Of a stretch of 64,000 nucleotides of DNA, positions 8,182-16,793 are shown in pieces. Location: assembly GCA_041685115.1 (NCBI GenBank), contig JAWLGK010000020.1:1-64000 (forward strand). The letters run 5' to 3'. The stretch is from JALOAT01 sp041685115. GTDB taxonomy: Bacteria; Pseudomonadota; Gammaproteobacteria; Thiohalomonadales; Thiohalomonadaceae. Under the pieces are notes generated by a model that saw only the letters and a list, made by a program, of their open reading frames with translations, made no database searches and was not told where the DNA came from. The first letter of the stretch is position 1; the number at the start of each line of letters is the position of its first letter. The translations under genes and the position numbers were made by a program.

Positions 8182-10089
8182 CTACACCTTGAAGCGCGTG
8201 ACCAGACCGTCCAGTTCCGTGGCGAGGCGGCGGATCTCGCCGCTGGCCGCGGAGGTTTGATGGGCACCTTCCGCAGACATCTCGGCGATGCGGCTGATGT
8301 TCGCGATGTTTTTGTTGATCTCCTCAGCGACCGCGCTCTGTTCCTCTACCGCGCTGGCGATCTGAACGTTCATGTCGGAAATGACGCTCACCGCCTTGGC
8401 GATGGAATCCAGCGCCGTGCCGGCATGCTGCGCCTGGGCGACGGTCTCGTGCGCCTTCACACGGCCGTTCTCCATGACCCGCGCCATGTCCTTGGCGGCC
8501 TGTTGCAGCTTGTCGATCATCGATTCGATTTCCTGCGTCGACTGTTGCGTGCGCTGGGCCAGCACACGCACCTCGTCGGCCACCACGGCAAAGCCGCGGC
8601 CCTGTTCACCGGCGCGCGCCGCCTCGATAGCCGCGTTCAGGGCGAGCAGGTTGGTCTGTTCGGCGATACCACGGATCACATCGAGTACCGTGCCGATGTC
8701 GCGGCTGTCCGCCTCCAGGCGCTGCATGGAGGTGGAGGCCTGTTCCACTTCGCCGGCCAAGGCGGTGATCACCTTGATGGTATCGCTCACCACGGTGTGG
8801 CCCTGATCGGCTTCATGGTCGGCGGTGGTGGCTGCCTCGGCCGCGTTGGTGGCGCTGCGCGCGACTTCCTGGACCGTGGCGGCCATTTCGTTGACGGCCG
8901 TGGCCACCTGGTCGGTCTCCGACTGCTGCTCGCGGATACCGCGATCGGTCTCCGCGGTGATGTTGTTCATGCTGTCGGAGGCGCCATGCAGTTGCGAGGT
9001 GGCGTTGGCCACTTCCCGCACCAGGATCTGGATCTTTTCCGTGAAACGGTTGAAGGCGGAGGCCAGGCGCGCCAGTTCGTTGCGGCCGTTGGCGTCCAGA
9101 CGGCGGGTGAGATCGCCTTCACCCTCGGCGATGTCTTCCATGGTGCGCGCGGCCTCGCACAGCGGGCGCGTGATAGTGCGCGAGATGAGCAAAGCGAGCA
9201 GCGCGCCGAGGATCAAGGCGGCGACGCCGATGCTCAGGGTGGTGTTGCGCGCATCCGCCATGGCGCCGACGAAATAACCGCGGTCCATGGCAATCTCGAC
9301 CACGCCGATGGGCTTGCCCGCATAGTCCTTCACGGCGTCGGCGTAAACCGCCATGGGGCGGCCGCCTAGTTCCACGTGGCGTATGACCGCGTCGCCGCCC
9401 ATGGCCGCGGACATCTCGTCGGCCGACAGCAGGCTGTCGCCCATGGTGCTCGCGAAAGACTTGAAACCGTTGTTCTCGGCGGTGCGCAGCGCGACTTCCA
9501 CGTCGTAGCTGTTCTTGAAGTTGTCGAAGAAGGGCTGGCCGAAGGACATGCCGAATTCCACCGAGCCCAGATGGTGGCTGCCCTGGAACACCGGGACCAC
9601 GCCGCGGATACCGAGGCCCGCGACACCCTTTTCGAGGCCGAACACAGTGGCGCGGTCGTTATTCGTGCGTACCACCGTGTGGCGGAAACTGGACAGGTCA
9701 TCGCCCCACTTTTTCGGCATGTGCACGCGGAACATGGACGTGGCCGGCGGGGTATGAAACTGGAACTGATCGACGGCATAGTCCTTCTTCAGTGTCTCGA
9801 AGGCCGGGAGCAGCATGCGGGCGAGGGTGTCGCGGTCGCTGGACGCCATGGCGTCCTGAAGGTCGGGAATGCGGGCGGTGAACATGGCCATGGTCTCGGC
9901 CATCTTGCCCTGTTGTTCGATCTGCGAGATCAGAGTCTTGTAATGACGGGTGAGGGCTTGTTTCTCCGCCTCCACCACAATGCCGTCAATCTTGTTCAGT
10001 ACGGTCGGCGTGATCACGCCCAGGGCCAGCACGAGGACCAGGGTCGACCCCAGCCCGATGCGGCTTCCAATGGTGATGTTCTGCAACAT
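8182..10089 (-). CDS. Methyl-accepting chemotaxis protein with periplasmic Cache-type sensor
   Basis: A 635-residue membrane chemoreceptor signalling to the CheA kinase. An N-terminal transmembrane segment (about 10-30) precedes a periplasmic ligand domain. Its segments FHTPPAT and KWGDDLSSFR resemble the dCache_3 type of double Cache domain. A second transmembrane segment lies near residues 280-300, then HAMP and the long cytoplasmic helical hairpin. The hairpin tip, around 460-500, contains EQTNLLALNAAIEAARAGE. No C-terminal receptor-tail pentapeptide is seen. A sigma-28-like promoter upstream fits flagellar co-regulation. The ligand cannot be predicted from sequence. Confidence 0.93.
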   Translation of the reverse strand: MLQNITIGSRIGLGSTLVLVLALGVITPTVLNKIDGIVVEAEKQALTRHYKTLISQIEQQGKMAETMAMFTARIPDLQDAMASSDRDTLARMLLPAFETLKKDYAVDQFQFHTPPATSMFRVHMPKKWGDDLSSFRHTVVRTNNDRATVFGLEKGVAGLGIRGVVPVFQGSHHLGSVEFGMSFGQPFFDNFKNSYDVEVALRTAENNGFKSFASTMGDSLLSADEMSAAMGGDAVIRHVELGGRPMAVYADAVKDYAGKPIGVVEIAMDRGYFVGAMADARNTTLSIGVAALILGALLALLISRTITRPLCEAARTMEDIAEGEGDLTRRLDANGRNELARLASAFNRFTEKIQILVREVANATSQLHGASDSMNNITAETDRGIREQQSETDQVATAVNEMAATVQEVARSATNAAEAATTADHEADQGHTVVSDTIKVITALAGEVEQASTSMQRLEADSRDIGTVLDVIRGIAEQTNLLALNAAIEAARAGEQGRGFAVVADEVRVLAQRTQQSTQEIESMIDKLQQAAKDMARVMENGRVKAHETVAQAQHAGTALDSIAKAVSVISDMNVQIASAVEEQSAVAEEINKNIANISRIAEMSAEGAHQTSAASGEIRRLATELDGLVTRFKV

Positions 10090-10109
10090 CGTCGCTCTCC
10101 GCTTGGTGG

Positions 10110-10133
10110 AGCCGCCCCGGCGAAGGGGCGGCT
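10110..10133. other. GC-rich hairpin in the chemoreceptor leader
   Basis: AGCCGCCCC (10110-10118) pairs with GGGGCGGCT (10125-10133) around a 6-nt loop, between the putative sigma-28 promoter and the chemoreceptor start codon. No T run follows on either strand, so it is more likely an mRNA leader structure or repeat relic than an intrinsic terminator. Confidence 0.45.
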
Positions 10134-10151
10134 GGCTCTCGTTTTATTGTT

Positions 10152-10179
10152 TTTTCGACCGGATAAGGGAAAAACTTAA
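10152..10179 (-). promoter_or_regulatory. Sigma-28 (FliA)-like promoter for the chemoreceptor gene
   Basis: On the minus strand TTAAGTTT (10179-10172) matches the FliA -35 consensus TAAAGTTT at 7 of 8 positions. After 12 nt, GTCGAAAA (10159-10152) matches GCCGATAA at 6 of 8. It lies about 65 bp upstream of the chemoreceptor start and downstream of the preceding gene, the expected place for a class 3 flagellar/chemotaxis promoter. Confidence 0.55.
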
Positions 10180-10214
10180 TCCGACGACGAGTCTGCGGGA
10201 TAGCGACGGCGGGA

Positions 10215-10982
10215 TCAAGGCTGTGCCGGTTCGACCTTGGCGCCCTTTCTGAGATTCTGGACGTACTCGGCAACACGCTGTTGCTGAAGCGCCGCATGCA
10301 GCCGTTCCTTCACCTCGGCAAAGGCCGGCGCGGGGACGCTGCGGGTGTCCTCGAGCTTGATGACGTGCCAGCCGAACTGGGTCTGCACGGGGGCCTTGGT
10401 GTAGCTGCCCTTCTTCAGCTTGCGCACCGCCTCGGCGAAGGGCGGCACCATCTGTTCGGGGGAAAACCAGCCCAGGTCACCACCGGTCTTGTTGGTCGGG
10501 CCGGTGGAATGCTTGCGCGCCAGTTCCGCGAAGTCCGCGCCCTTGTCCAGCTCGGCGATGAGCTTCCTGGCCTGTGCCTCGTCGGCGACCAGGATGTGGC
10601 GGGCCTTGAACTCGTTGCGGGCGAGCTGTGCCTTGACCTTGTCGTACTCGGCCTTCAGTTCGTCCTCGGTCACTGGCTTCTGCTCGACGGCCTGGCGTAC
10701 TGCCGCGGCCATCAGTACGCGCTCGCGCATCTCGGCAATCTCACGCTTCACCACGGCGTCCTTGTCCAGCCCGCGCTTCAGCGCGTCCTGGTAAATGAGT
10801 TCGCGCGCGACGAGCTCGTCCAGCAATTGCTCGCGGGGTGCTCCGGGCCGCTCGGCGCTATAGCTCTCCAGGTCCGCCTGCGTGACGGGCTGGCCGTTCA
10901 CCGTGACCACCACGTCTGCCTCGGCGGCGAACGCGACGGGGGAGAGCAGCAGCAGTACGGCGCCGCCGATCTTGTTCTTCAT
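10215..10982 (-). CDS. Periplasmic peptidyl-prolyl cis-trans isomerase (PpiC/parvulin type)
   Basis: A secreted parvulin-family foldase of about 255 residues. The N-terminus MKNKIGGAVLLLLSPVAFA is a typical signal peptide. A SurA-N-like helical region follows, then a rotamase domain at about 125-220 opening with FKARHILV and including GGDLGWF and the FGWHVIKLE end motif. The ATG at 10982 was chosen because an AAGGAG ribosome site lies just upstream and the signal peptide starts there. It probably assists folding of envelope proteins. It follows bolA on the minus strand. Confidence 0.9.
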   Translation of the reverse strand: MKNKIGGAVLLLLSPVAFAAEADVVVTVNGQPVTQADLESYSAERPGAPREQLLDELVARELIYQDALKRGLDKDAVVKREIAEMRERVLMAAAVRQAVEQKPVTEDELKAEYDKVKAQLARNEFKARHILVADEAQARKLIAELDKGADFAELARKHSTGPTNKTGGDLGWFSPEQMVPPFAEAVRKLKKGSYTKAPVQTQFGWHVIKLEDTRSVPAPAFAEVKERLHAALQQQRVAEYVQNLRKGAKVEPAQP

Positions 10983-11010
10983 GGACTTCTCCTTGTTCTT
11001 GTGCAGGCCG

Positions 11011-11286
11011 TCAGGCCTGTTCGGCAGGGGCGCTCGCTTGGATGCTGAGCGCATGGATGTGTTCGGGCATGAATTCGGCGAGGGCCGCAAACACCATACG
11101 GTGGCACTCGACCAGACTCTTGCCGCGAAACGCGGGGGACACCAGGCGCACGGTGAAATGGCCGGCGCCGCCGGCGCTGGCGTGGCCGGCGTGTTTGTGA
11201 CTGTCGTCGATGACTTCGACTTCGCCCGGCGCAAAGGCGCTGAGCAGTTTTTCGCGGATGGCCGCGGGGCGTTGTTCAGGGATCAT
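11011..11286 (-). CDS. bolA: BolA family protein
   Basis: A 91-residue BolA/IbaG-type protein. The family partners monothiol glutaredoxins in iron-sulfur handling and affects cell morphology. The DDSHKHAGH segment and the C-terminal HALSIQA segment are characteristic. Its start adjoins the end of yciI (shared base 11286), so yciB, yciI and bolA form a tight leftward operon, a common gammaproteobacterial arrangement. Confidence 0.9.
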   Translation of the reverse strand: MIPEQRPAAIREKLLSAFAPGEVEVIDDSHKHAGHASAGGAGHFTVRLVSPAFRGKSLVECHRMVFAALAEFMPEHIHALSIQASAPAEQA

Positions 11287-11585
11287 CAGGGCAAGACCTT
11301 GCGGAAGGGTTTGACGGCTACTTCAGCATAGACGTCGGCGGCCACATAGGGGTCGGCCTCGGCCCAGGCGCGCGCGGCCTCCAGGGAGGCGAATTCGGCC
11401 ACCACCAGGCTGCCTGAGAAGCCGGCCGGGCCCGGGTCTTCGCTGTCGATGGCGGGGTGCGGGCCGGCCAGGATCAGCCGGCCTTGGTTCTTCAATGCCT
11501 CGATGCGCTTGAGGTGCTCGGGGCGCGCTGCCAGGCGGCGTTCCAGGCTGTCCGCCCGGTCCTGGGCGATGATGGCGTACAGCAT
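11286..11585 (-). CDS. yciI: YciI family protein
   Basis: A 99-residue small protein of the YciI family, starting MLYAIIAQD with the conserved GPHPA and C-terminal VKPFRKVL segments. Family members resemble ferredoxin-like dimers, and their cellular reaction is not settled. The ATG at 11585 overlaps the yciB stop as TGATG, implying translational coupling. A GTG one codon upstream is possible but less likely. Confidence 0.88.
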   Translation of the reverse strand: MLYAIIAQDRADSLERRLAARPEHLKRIEALKNQGRLILAGPHPAIDSEDPGPAGFSGSLVVAEFASLEAARAWAEADPYVAADVYAEVAVKPFRKVLP

Positions 11586-12163
11586 CACTCGGTTTCCTGT
11601 TGGGGTTTTTCATCATCGCGCACGTGGCGCGCCAGATAGAAGGCCTGAGCGATGACGAAGGCGAAGGTCAGCCCCATCATGCCGAACAGCTTGAAGTTCA
11701 CCCAGATGTCGCGCCGCGCGTCAGCGCTGAGGTCGAGGCCGTAATAGAAGGCCACGTAAAGGTTGGCGGCGCCGAGCAGCAGGAAGAACACCACCCAGCT
11801 CCAGTTGAGCCGGTTCCATATGGGGTTCGGCAGCACGATCTGGCTGCCCATCATGCGCTGCACCAAAGTCTTTTCGCCGATGAAGCGGCTGCCGAGAAAG
11901 GCGAGGGCGAACAGCCAGTTCACCAGGGTCGGCTTCCACATGATGAAGCGCTCGTCCTGCAACAGCAGGGTGAGTCCGCCGAGCACCACCACCAGGGCGA
12001 GGGTCACGAGGTGCATGTTTTCCACGCGCCGGTGCCGCCACCAGTGCACGCTCACCTGGGCCACGGAGGCCGCGATGGCCACAGCCGTGGCGGCGTAGAT
12101 GCCCCACAGCTTGTAGGCGATGAAGAACAGCAGGATGGGAAAGAAATCGAACAGAAGTTTCAT
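11585..12163 (-). CDS. yciB: Inner membrane-spanning protein YciB (septation protein A family)
   Basis: A 192-residue multi-pass inner-membrane protein of the YciB/IspZ family, linked to cell envelope and septation. It starts MKLLFDFFPILLFF and shows about five hydrophobic segments, plus conserved KPTLVNW and NPIWNRLN motifs between helices. The start at 12163 was chosen because it matches the family N-terminus; the open frame extends 13 codons upstream without plausible content. It is the first gene of yciB-yciI-bolA. Confidence 0.93.
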   Translation of the reverse strand: MKLLFDFFPILLFFIAYKLWGIYAATAVAIAASVAQVSVHWWRHRRVENMHLVTLALVVVLGGLTLLLQDERFIMWKPTLVNWLFALAFLGSRFIGEKTLVQRMMGSQIVLPNPIWNRLNWSWVVFFLLLGAANLYVAFYYGLDLSADARRDIWVNFKLFGMMGLTFAFVIAQAFYLARHVRDDEKPQQETE

Positions 12164-13233
12164 GGGTTTCCGAGCATTTCCGTGCGCCGGGCACTCTAAC
12201 ACACCGTAGCGGGTGTGGGGTTTGGGGTGGATGTTGAATGGTGGGTGTGTTTCGGTGGGGCTCTAGGATAAAGGTTTGCTGTAGGTCACGTTGGCGCGCA
12301 GCGCCTACGTGACATCTTCAACGTGGCGCTTCGCGCGAAGATTGTTTAGACGGGGGATTCCGTCCCCCTACGCCGGGTTCCTTTTCTTTGAGCGGCCAAA
12401 GAAAAGGAACCAAAAGAAAGGCCGCCCGACTGGCCCGCCCCCTTCGGGGGTTCCCTGCGCTACGTCACAGCGGCACATCCCTGTGCCGCTGCCCTTCGGG
12501 CGCCTACGGCGTGCCAATCGGCAATCCTGCCGATTGGTCAGCCAAGGCGGGGGTCTGCACACGGGCCATCCTGGCCCGAGTGCAGACGATGCGCCATCCC
12601 TGGCGCATCCCCCTTCGGGGCCATTTCCGCCTTGGCTTCCGTTGCTCGGCGAGCCAAACGGGTTTCGAAGACCGCTCGCTTCGCTCGCTCAAGAGGCGCT
12701 TCGCGCCAGAAGGCTTGACGTTTCGCTGAGGAAATTTCGAGCATCATGATATCGGACGGATTTTCGAATCCCGTATGCCGCGCCGAGCACCGGAGTACGA
12801 ATCGGACAAGGCCCGCAGGGGGCGCGCCATGGATGGCGCGCCGTCTGCACTCGGGGCAGGATGCCCCGTGTGCAGACCCCCGATTCGGACTGCGGAGCGT
12901 AGGGGACCGCCCGAAGGGCGGCGTGGCATCCGGGCGGCCTTTCTTTGGGGTACTTTTCTTTGGCCGCGCAAAGAAAAGTACCTCGTCGTAGGGGGGCGAA
13001 AACCCCCGTCAAATAATCTTCGCGCGTAGCGCTTCCTCAGACAACCCAAGCCAAACGCAAGCCGCCTATCCCCGGGTTCCGCTTCGCTGCACCCGGGCTA
13101 CGAGTTGTGCAGGGAGCTCAATTCGCGAGGCAGATTCTTCAAGACAAGACGTCACGTAGCTTCGCAACGTGACGAGGGCCGAACCCCGAAACCCGGATTC
13201 CTCACGCCACAATCCAAGCTACAATGCCCCGCC
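12164..13233. repeat. Gene-free region with an inverted pair of complex repeat elements
   Basis: About 1.07 kb without a credible gene. A plus-oriented element at about 12365-12720 and a minus-oriented relative at about 12770-13000 share blocks in the same order. These are a ttcttttctttg/ccaaagaaaagg hairpin, aaagaaaggccgcccg, gggggtctgcacacgg with its partner cgagtgcagacg, and a gcgccatcc(a/c)tggcgc hairpin. Palindromic GTAGGTCACGT-type repeats sit at both edges (12281-12313 and 13151-13173). The reading frames here have repetitive, low-complexity translations and are best read as non-coding. Confidence 0.75.
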
Positions 13234-14118
13234 ATGATTCATGACCTCCACTCCCATTCCCTCGCCTCCGACGGCACCCTGTCGCCCCGCGAACTGGTGG
13301 CCCGTGCCGCGGCGGCCGGCGTCCAGGTGCTCGCACTCACCGATCACGACGAGACGGCCGGCATCGCCGAGGCGGAGCAGGCCGCCGCCGGGCTGGGTAT
13401 CCGGCTGATACCCGGGGTGGAGGTGTCGGTGACCTGGGAGCGCATGACCATCCACGTGGTGGGGCTGAACATCGATCCCGAACACCCGCTGCTCGACGGG
13501 GGACTGGAACGCCTGCGCGCCTATCGTGACTGGCGCGCCGAGGAGATGGGCCGACGCCTCGCCAAACACGGGGTGCGTGATGCCCATGCGGGCGCACGGG
13601 CCTTGGCCAAGGGGCGCATCGTGAGCCGTACCCATTTTGCCCATTACCTGGTCTCCCAAGGGTTCGGCCGTGACACCCGTGCGGTGTTCCAGCATTTCCT
13701 GCGCCGCAACAAGCCAGGGCACGTGCCAGGGGAATGGGTGGGTCTTGACGAGGCCGTGGGCTGGATCCGTGCCGCCGGGGGCGTCGCGGTGCTGGCCCAT
13801 CCGGCGCGTTACGATCTGTCCGCCACCAAGCTGCGGCGGCTGCTCGGCGAGTTCATGGCCTGTGGCGGTGAGGCCATGGAAGTGGTGTCCGGCAGCCACA
13901 GCCGCAACGACAACGAGACCATGGCGGCCCATGCCCGACGCACCGGCCTGTTGGCATCGGCCGGTTCCGATTTCCACGGTCCGGAAAACCCCTGGGTGGA
14001 ACTGGGCCGCCTGCCTGAGTTGCCTGTCGGGTGCCTTCCCGTTTGGGAAGGCGAGAGCTGGGCGCGTTGCCCGCTGTCCGCCGCCGGGGCCGTTACACGA
14101 CCACTTGGTTACCTATGA
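13234..14118 (+). CDS. PHP-domain phosphoesterase (RNase AM / YciV-TrpH family)
   Basis: A 294-residue PHP-domain metal-dependent phosphoesterase. Metal-binding motifs are HDLHSHS at the N-terminus, LTDHDE near residue 35, a central AHPARY histidine and GSDFHGP near the C-terminus. E. coli YciV of this family is a 5'-3' exonuclease acting on short RNA and 3',5'-bisnucleotides. The start MIHDLHSH at 13234 was chosen because the PHP domain begins there; the open frame to 13105 lies in repeats. The stop overlaps the next start as ATGA, coupling it to the Sua5/YciO gene, as in many relatives. Confidence 0.9.
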   Translation: MIHDLHSHSLASDGTLSPRELVARAAAAGVQVLALTDHDETAGIAEAEQAAAGLGIRLIPGVEVSVTWERMTIHVVGLNIDPEHPLLDGGLERLRAYRDWRAEEMGRRLAKHGVRDAHAGARALAKGRIVSRTHFAHYLVSQGFGRDTRAVFQHFLRRNKPGHVPGEWVGLDEAVGWIRAAGGVAVLAHPARYDLSATKLRRLLGEFMACGGEAMEVVSGSHSRNDNETMAAHARRTGLLASAGSDFHGPENPWVELGRLPELPVGCLPVWEGESWARCPLSAAGAVTRPLGYL

Positions 14119-14735
14119 GCCTTTTCATCCAGATCCATCCGGAAAACCCCCAGGCACGCCTGATCGCCCAAGTGGCAGACGTGGTGCGTTCGGGCGGGGT
14201 GATCATCTACCCGACCGACTCGGGCTACGCCCTGGGATGCGGCATCGGCGAGAAGACCGCCCTGGAGCGCATCTGCCGTATCCGCCATCTGGATGAACGC
14301 CACCATTTCACCCTGGTGTGCCGCGACCTGTCCGAGATCGCCACCTACGCCAAGGTGGACAACACCGCGTATCGTTTACTCAAGGCGGCGACGCCCGGCG
14401 CGTATACCTTCATCCTGCCCGCCACCCGCGAGGTGCCGCGGCGGCTCATGCAGCCCAAGCGCAAGACCATCGGCATCCGGGTACCCGGCAATCCCATCGC
14501 CCGCGCCCTGCTGGACGCCCTGGGTGAGCCCATGATGAGCACCACCCTGATCCTGCCCGGCGAGCCCCATGCGGAGAGCGACCCCTATGAGATCCGCGAT
14601 CGCCTGGACCACGAAGTGGACATGATCATCGACGGCGGCTACGGCGGCCTGGAGGTCACCACCATGGTGGAGTTCCAGGAGGGCGCACCGGTGATCCTCC
14701 GGCGCGGCCTGGGCGACCCCAGCCTTTTTGAATAA
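14115..14735 (+). CDS. yciO: Sua5/YciO/YrdC/YwlC family L-threonylcarbamoyladenylate synthase-like protein
   Basis: A 206-residue protein with the YrdC-type fold that binds ATP and threonine in tRNA t6A biosynthesis. It begins MSLFIQIHPENPQ, has the PTDSGYALGC motif near the N-terminus, a KRKTIGIRVP motif in the middle, and MSTTLIL downstream. The sequence fits the YciO branch, whose relation to t6A synthesis is less settled than for YrdC/TsaC. ATG 14115 overlaps the PHP gene stop. Confidence 0.85.
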   Translation: MSLFIQIHPENPQARLIAQVADVVRSGGVIIYPTDSGYALGCGIGEKTALERICRIRHLDERHHFTLVCRDLSEIATYAKVDNTAYRLLKAATPGAYTFILPATREVPRRLMQPKRKTIGIRVPGNPIARALLDALGEPMMSTTLILPGEPHAESDPYEIRDRLDHEVDMIIDGGYGGLEVTTMVEFQEGAPVILRRGLGDPSLFE

Positions 14736-14899
14736 ACCGCAACGGGTGGGAGCGAGCCTCGGCTCGCGACGGTTTCGGCTGCCCATGGGCCGGTCCAGGT
14801 GCACCTCAGGTCAGGCCTCGTGTGGCTCGCCGAGGCCGTGGATCCAGGCGCTGCTTGCCTTATTTACCGGTACGGTTTCTGCCAAGCTTCCCGCCCACG

Positions 14900-14905
14900 T
14901 ATAAT
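14900..14905 (+). promoter_or_regulatory. Perfect -10 box close to the M50 protease start
   Basis: TATAAT at 14900-14905 ends 6 nt before the ATG at 14912. A -35 at normal spacing is poor (TTTCTG near 14876). If used, transcription would start almost at the ATG and give a leaderless message. Only the -10 match is directly supported. Confidence 0.35.
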
Positions 14906-14911
14906 CGCCCG

Positions 14912-15565
14912 ATGCACGGTCTCAACTCTGTCCAACTCTTCGCTGTTGCGGCGATCCCTGTATTGTTCGCGATCACGGTCCACGAGGTGGCGCACGGCTG
15001 GATGGCGCGGCGCTTCGGGGACCCTACGGCGTTGATGCTCGGCCGGTTGACGCTCAATCCGCTCAAGCACATCGACCCCATCGGCACGGTGCTGGTGCCG
15101 GCGCTGCTGCTGTTCGCCGGCGGGTTCATCTTTGGCTGGGCCAAGCCGGTGCCCGTCACGCAGCAGAACCTGCGCCATCCCGAGCGCGACATGGCCTGGG
15201 TGGCCGCCGCCGGGCCGCTCTCCAACCTGCTCATGGCCCTGCTGTGGGGACTGATGATCAAGCTGGTGCTGACGGTGGGCGACCTGTTCCCGGCCTTCGC
15301 CGAGCCGCTGTTGCTCATGGGCCAGTTCGGCGTCGCCATCAACCTGGTGCTGATGGTGCTCAACCTGCTGCCCATCCCGCCCCTGGACGGCAGCCGCGTG
15401 GTCGCCGCCTTTCTGCCCGGGCCGCTCGCCTGGCGCTACAACCGGTTCGAGGCCTTCGGACTGCTGGTGGTGGCCTTGCTGCTCTTTTCGGGCATCCTTG
15501 GCCGCCTGATCGGTCCCCCCATCCGCTTCTTGGAAAGCGTCATTTACACCTTGTTTGGTCTCTGA
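14912..15565 (+). CDS. Site-2 protease family (M50) membrane metalloprotease, RseP/FtsH-adjacent YdiL-type
   Basis: A 217-residue integral membrane protein with the zinc-protease motif HEVAH (in VHEVAHGWMARR) in its first transmembrane region and a second motif NLLPIPPLDGSR near residue 155, which supplies the third metal ligand. About five hydrophobic helices are visible and no PDZ domain is present, as in the small S2P subgroup. It would cleave substrates within the membrane, but none is known for this subgroup. It sits 16 bp upstream of trpS, a frequent pairing. Confidence 0.9.
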   Translation: MHGLNSVQLFAVAAIPVLFAITVHEVAHGWMARRFGDPTALMLGRLTLNPLKHIDPIGTVLVPALLLFAGGFIFGWAKPVPVTQQNLRHPERDMAWVAAAGPLSNLLMALLWGLMIKLVLTVGDLFPAFAEPLLLMGQFGVAINLVLMVLNLLPIPPLDGSRVVAAFLPGPLAWRYNRFEAFGLLVVALLLFSGILGRLIGPPIRFLESVIYTLFGL

Positions 15566-15581
15566 GAGGACGTTTCACACC

Positions 15582-16793
15582 GTGGCAACGCAACAGCGTG
15601 TTCTTTCCGGCATGCGGCCCACCGGCCGCCTTCACCTCGGTCATTACCACGGGGTGCTGAAGAACTGGCTCAAGCTCCAGCACGAGTACGAGTGCTTCTT
15701 CTTCGTGGCGGACTGGCACGCCCTCACCACCAATTACGAAGACACCTCGCAGATCGCCACCAGCGTGCACGAGATGGTCATCGACTGGCTCGCCGTGGGC
15801 ATCAACCCGGGCTCGGCGAAGATCTTCGTGCAATCCAAGGTGCTGGAGCACGCGGAGTTGCACCTGCTGCTGTCCATGATCACGCCGCTGGGCTGGCTGG
15901 AGCGCGTGCCCACCTACAAGGACCAGCAGGAAAAGCTCAAGGACAAGGACCTCGCCACCTACGGCTTCCTGGGCTATCCGGTGCTCATGACCTCGGACAT
16001 CCTGATCTATAAGGCCACCCAGGTGCCGGTGGGTGAGGATCAGATCGCCCACCTGGAGATCTCGCGCGAGCTGGCGCGCCGCTTCAATCACCTGTATGGC
16101 CGCGAGCCCGACTTTGCCGACAAGGCCGAGGCCGCGGCGAAGAAGATGGGCAAGAAGGCCGCCAAGCTCTACGCCGATCTGCGCAAGCGCTACCAGGAGC
16201 AGGGTGATGCCGAGGCCCTGGAGACCGCGCGCGCCCTGTTGCAGGAGCAGCAGAACATCACCCTCGGCGATCGTGAACGCCTGTTCGGTTACCTGGAAGG
16301 CGCGGGCAAGATCATCCTGCCCGAGCCCCAGGCGCTGCTCACGCCGGCCTCCAAGTTCCCGGGCCTGGACGGGCAGAAGATGTCCAAGTCCTACGGCAAC
16401 GTGATCTCCCTGCGCGAGGAGCTCCCGGCCGTGGAACAGAAGATCCGCACCATGCCCACGGATCCGGCGCGCGTGCGCCGCACCGACCCGGGCACGCCCG
16501 AGAAGTGCCCGGTGTGGCAGCTGCACCAGGTGTATTCACAGGACGAGGTGAAGAACTGGGTACACGAGGGTTGCACCACCGCCGGCATCGGCTGCCTGGA
16601 ATGCAAGCAGCCGGTGATCGACGCCATCGTCGCCGAGCTCAAGCCCATCCAGGAACGCGGTCGCGAGTATGCGGAGAATCCCGGCCTGGTGCGTCACATC
16701 ATCAACGAAGGCAGCGAGGCCGCCCGTGAAACGGCGCGCGCCACCATGGTGGAGGTGCGCGAGGCCATGGGACTGGAGTACGACCGGCCATGA
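15582..16793 (+). CDS. trpS: Tryptophanyl-tRNA synthetase
   Basis: A class Ic aminoacyl-tRNA synthetase of 403 residues that charges tRNA-Trp. The HIGH-type motif is HLGH at residues 18-21 and the second motif KMSKS is at 266-270. Between them lies a lysine/alanine-rich insertion of about 70 residues (KKMGKKAAKLYADLRKR), as in the longer TrpRS type of several proteobacteria. The start is GTG 15582 (MATQQRVLSG), preceded by GAGAGGA at 15564-15570; the frame is open to TTG 15555 but with a poorer start. Confidence 0.96.
   Translation: MATQQRVLSGMRPTGRLHLGHYHGVLKNWLKLQHEYECFFFVADWHALTTNYEDTSQIATSVHEMVIDWLAVGINPGSAKIFVQSKVLEHAELHLLLSMITPLGWLERVPTYKDQQEKLKDKDLATYGFLGYPVLMTSDILIYKATQVPVGEDQIAHLEISRELARRFNHLYGREPDFADKAEAAAKKMGKKAAKLYADLRKRYQEQGDAEALETARALLQEQQNITLGDRERLFGYLEGAGKIILPEPQALLTPASKFPGLDGQKMSKSYGNVISLREELPAVEQKIRTMPTDPARVRRTDPGTPEKCPVWQLHQVYSQDEVKNWVHEGCTTAGIGCLECKQPVIDAIVAELKPIQERGREYAENPGLVRHIINEGSEAARETARATMVEVREAMGLEYDRP

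Noticed and set aside
12291..13029. Several 60-150-residue open frames on both strands
   Set aside because: They are translations of hairpin-rich repeat blocks present in two inverted copies; repeat identity, not protein similarity, explains them.
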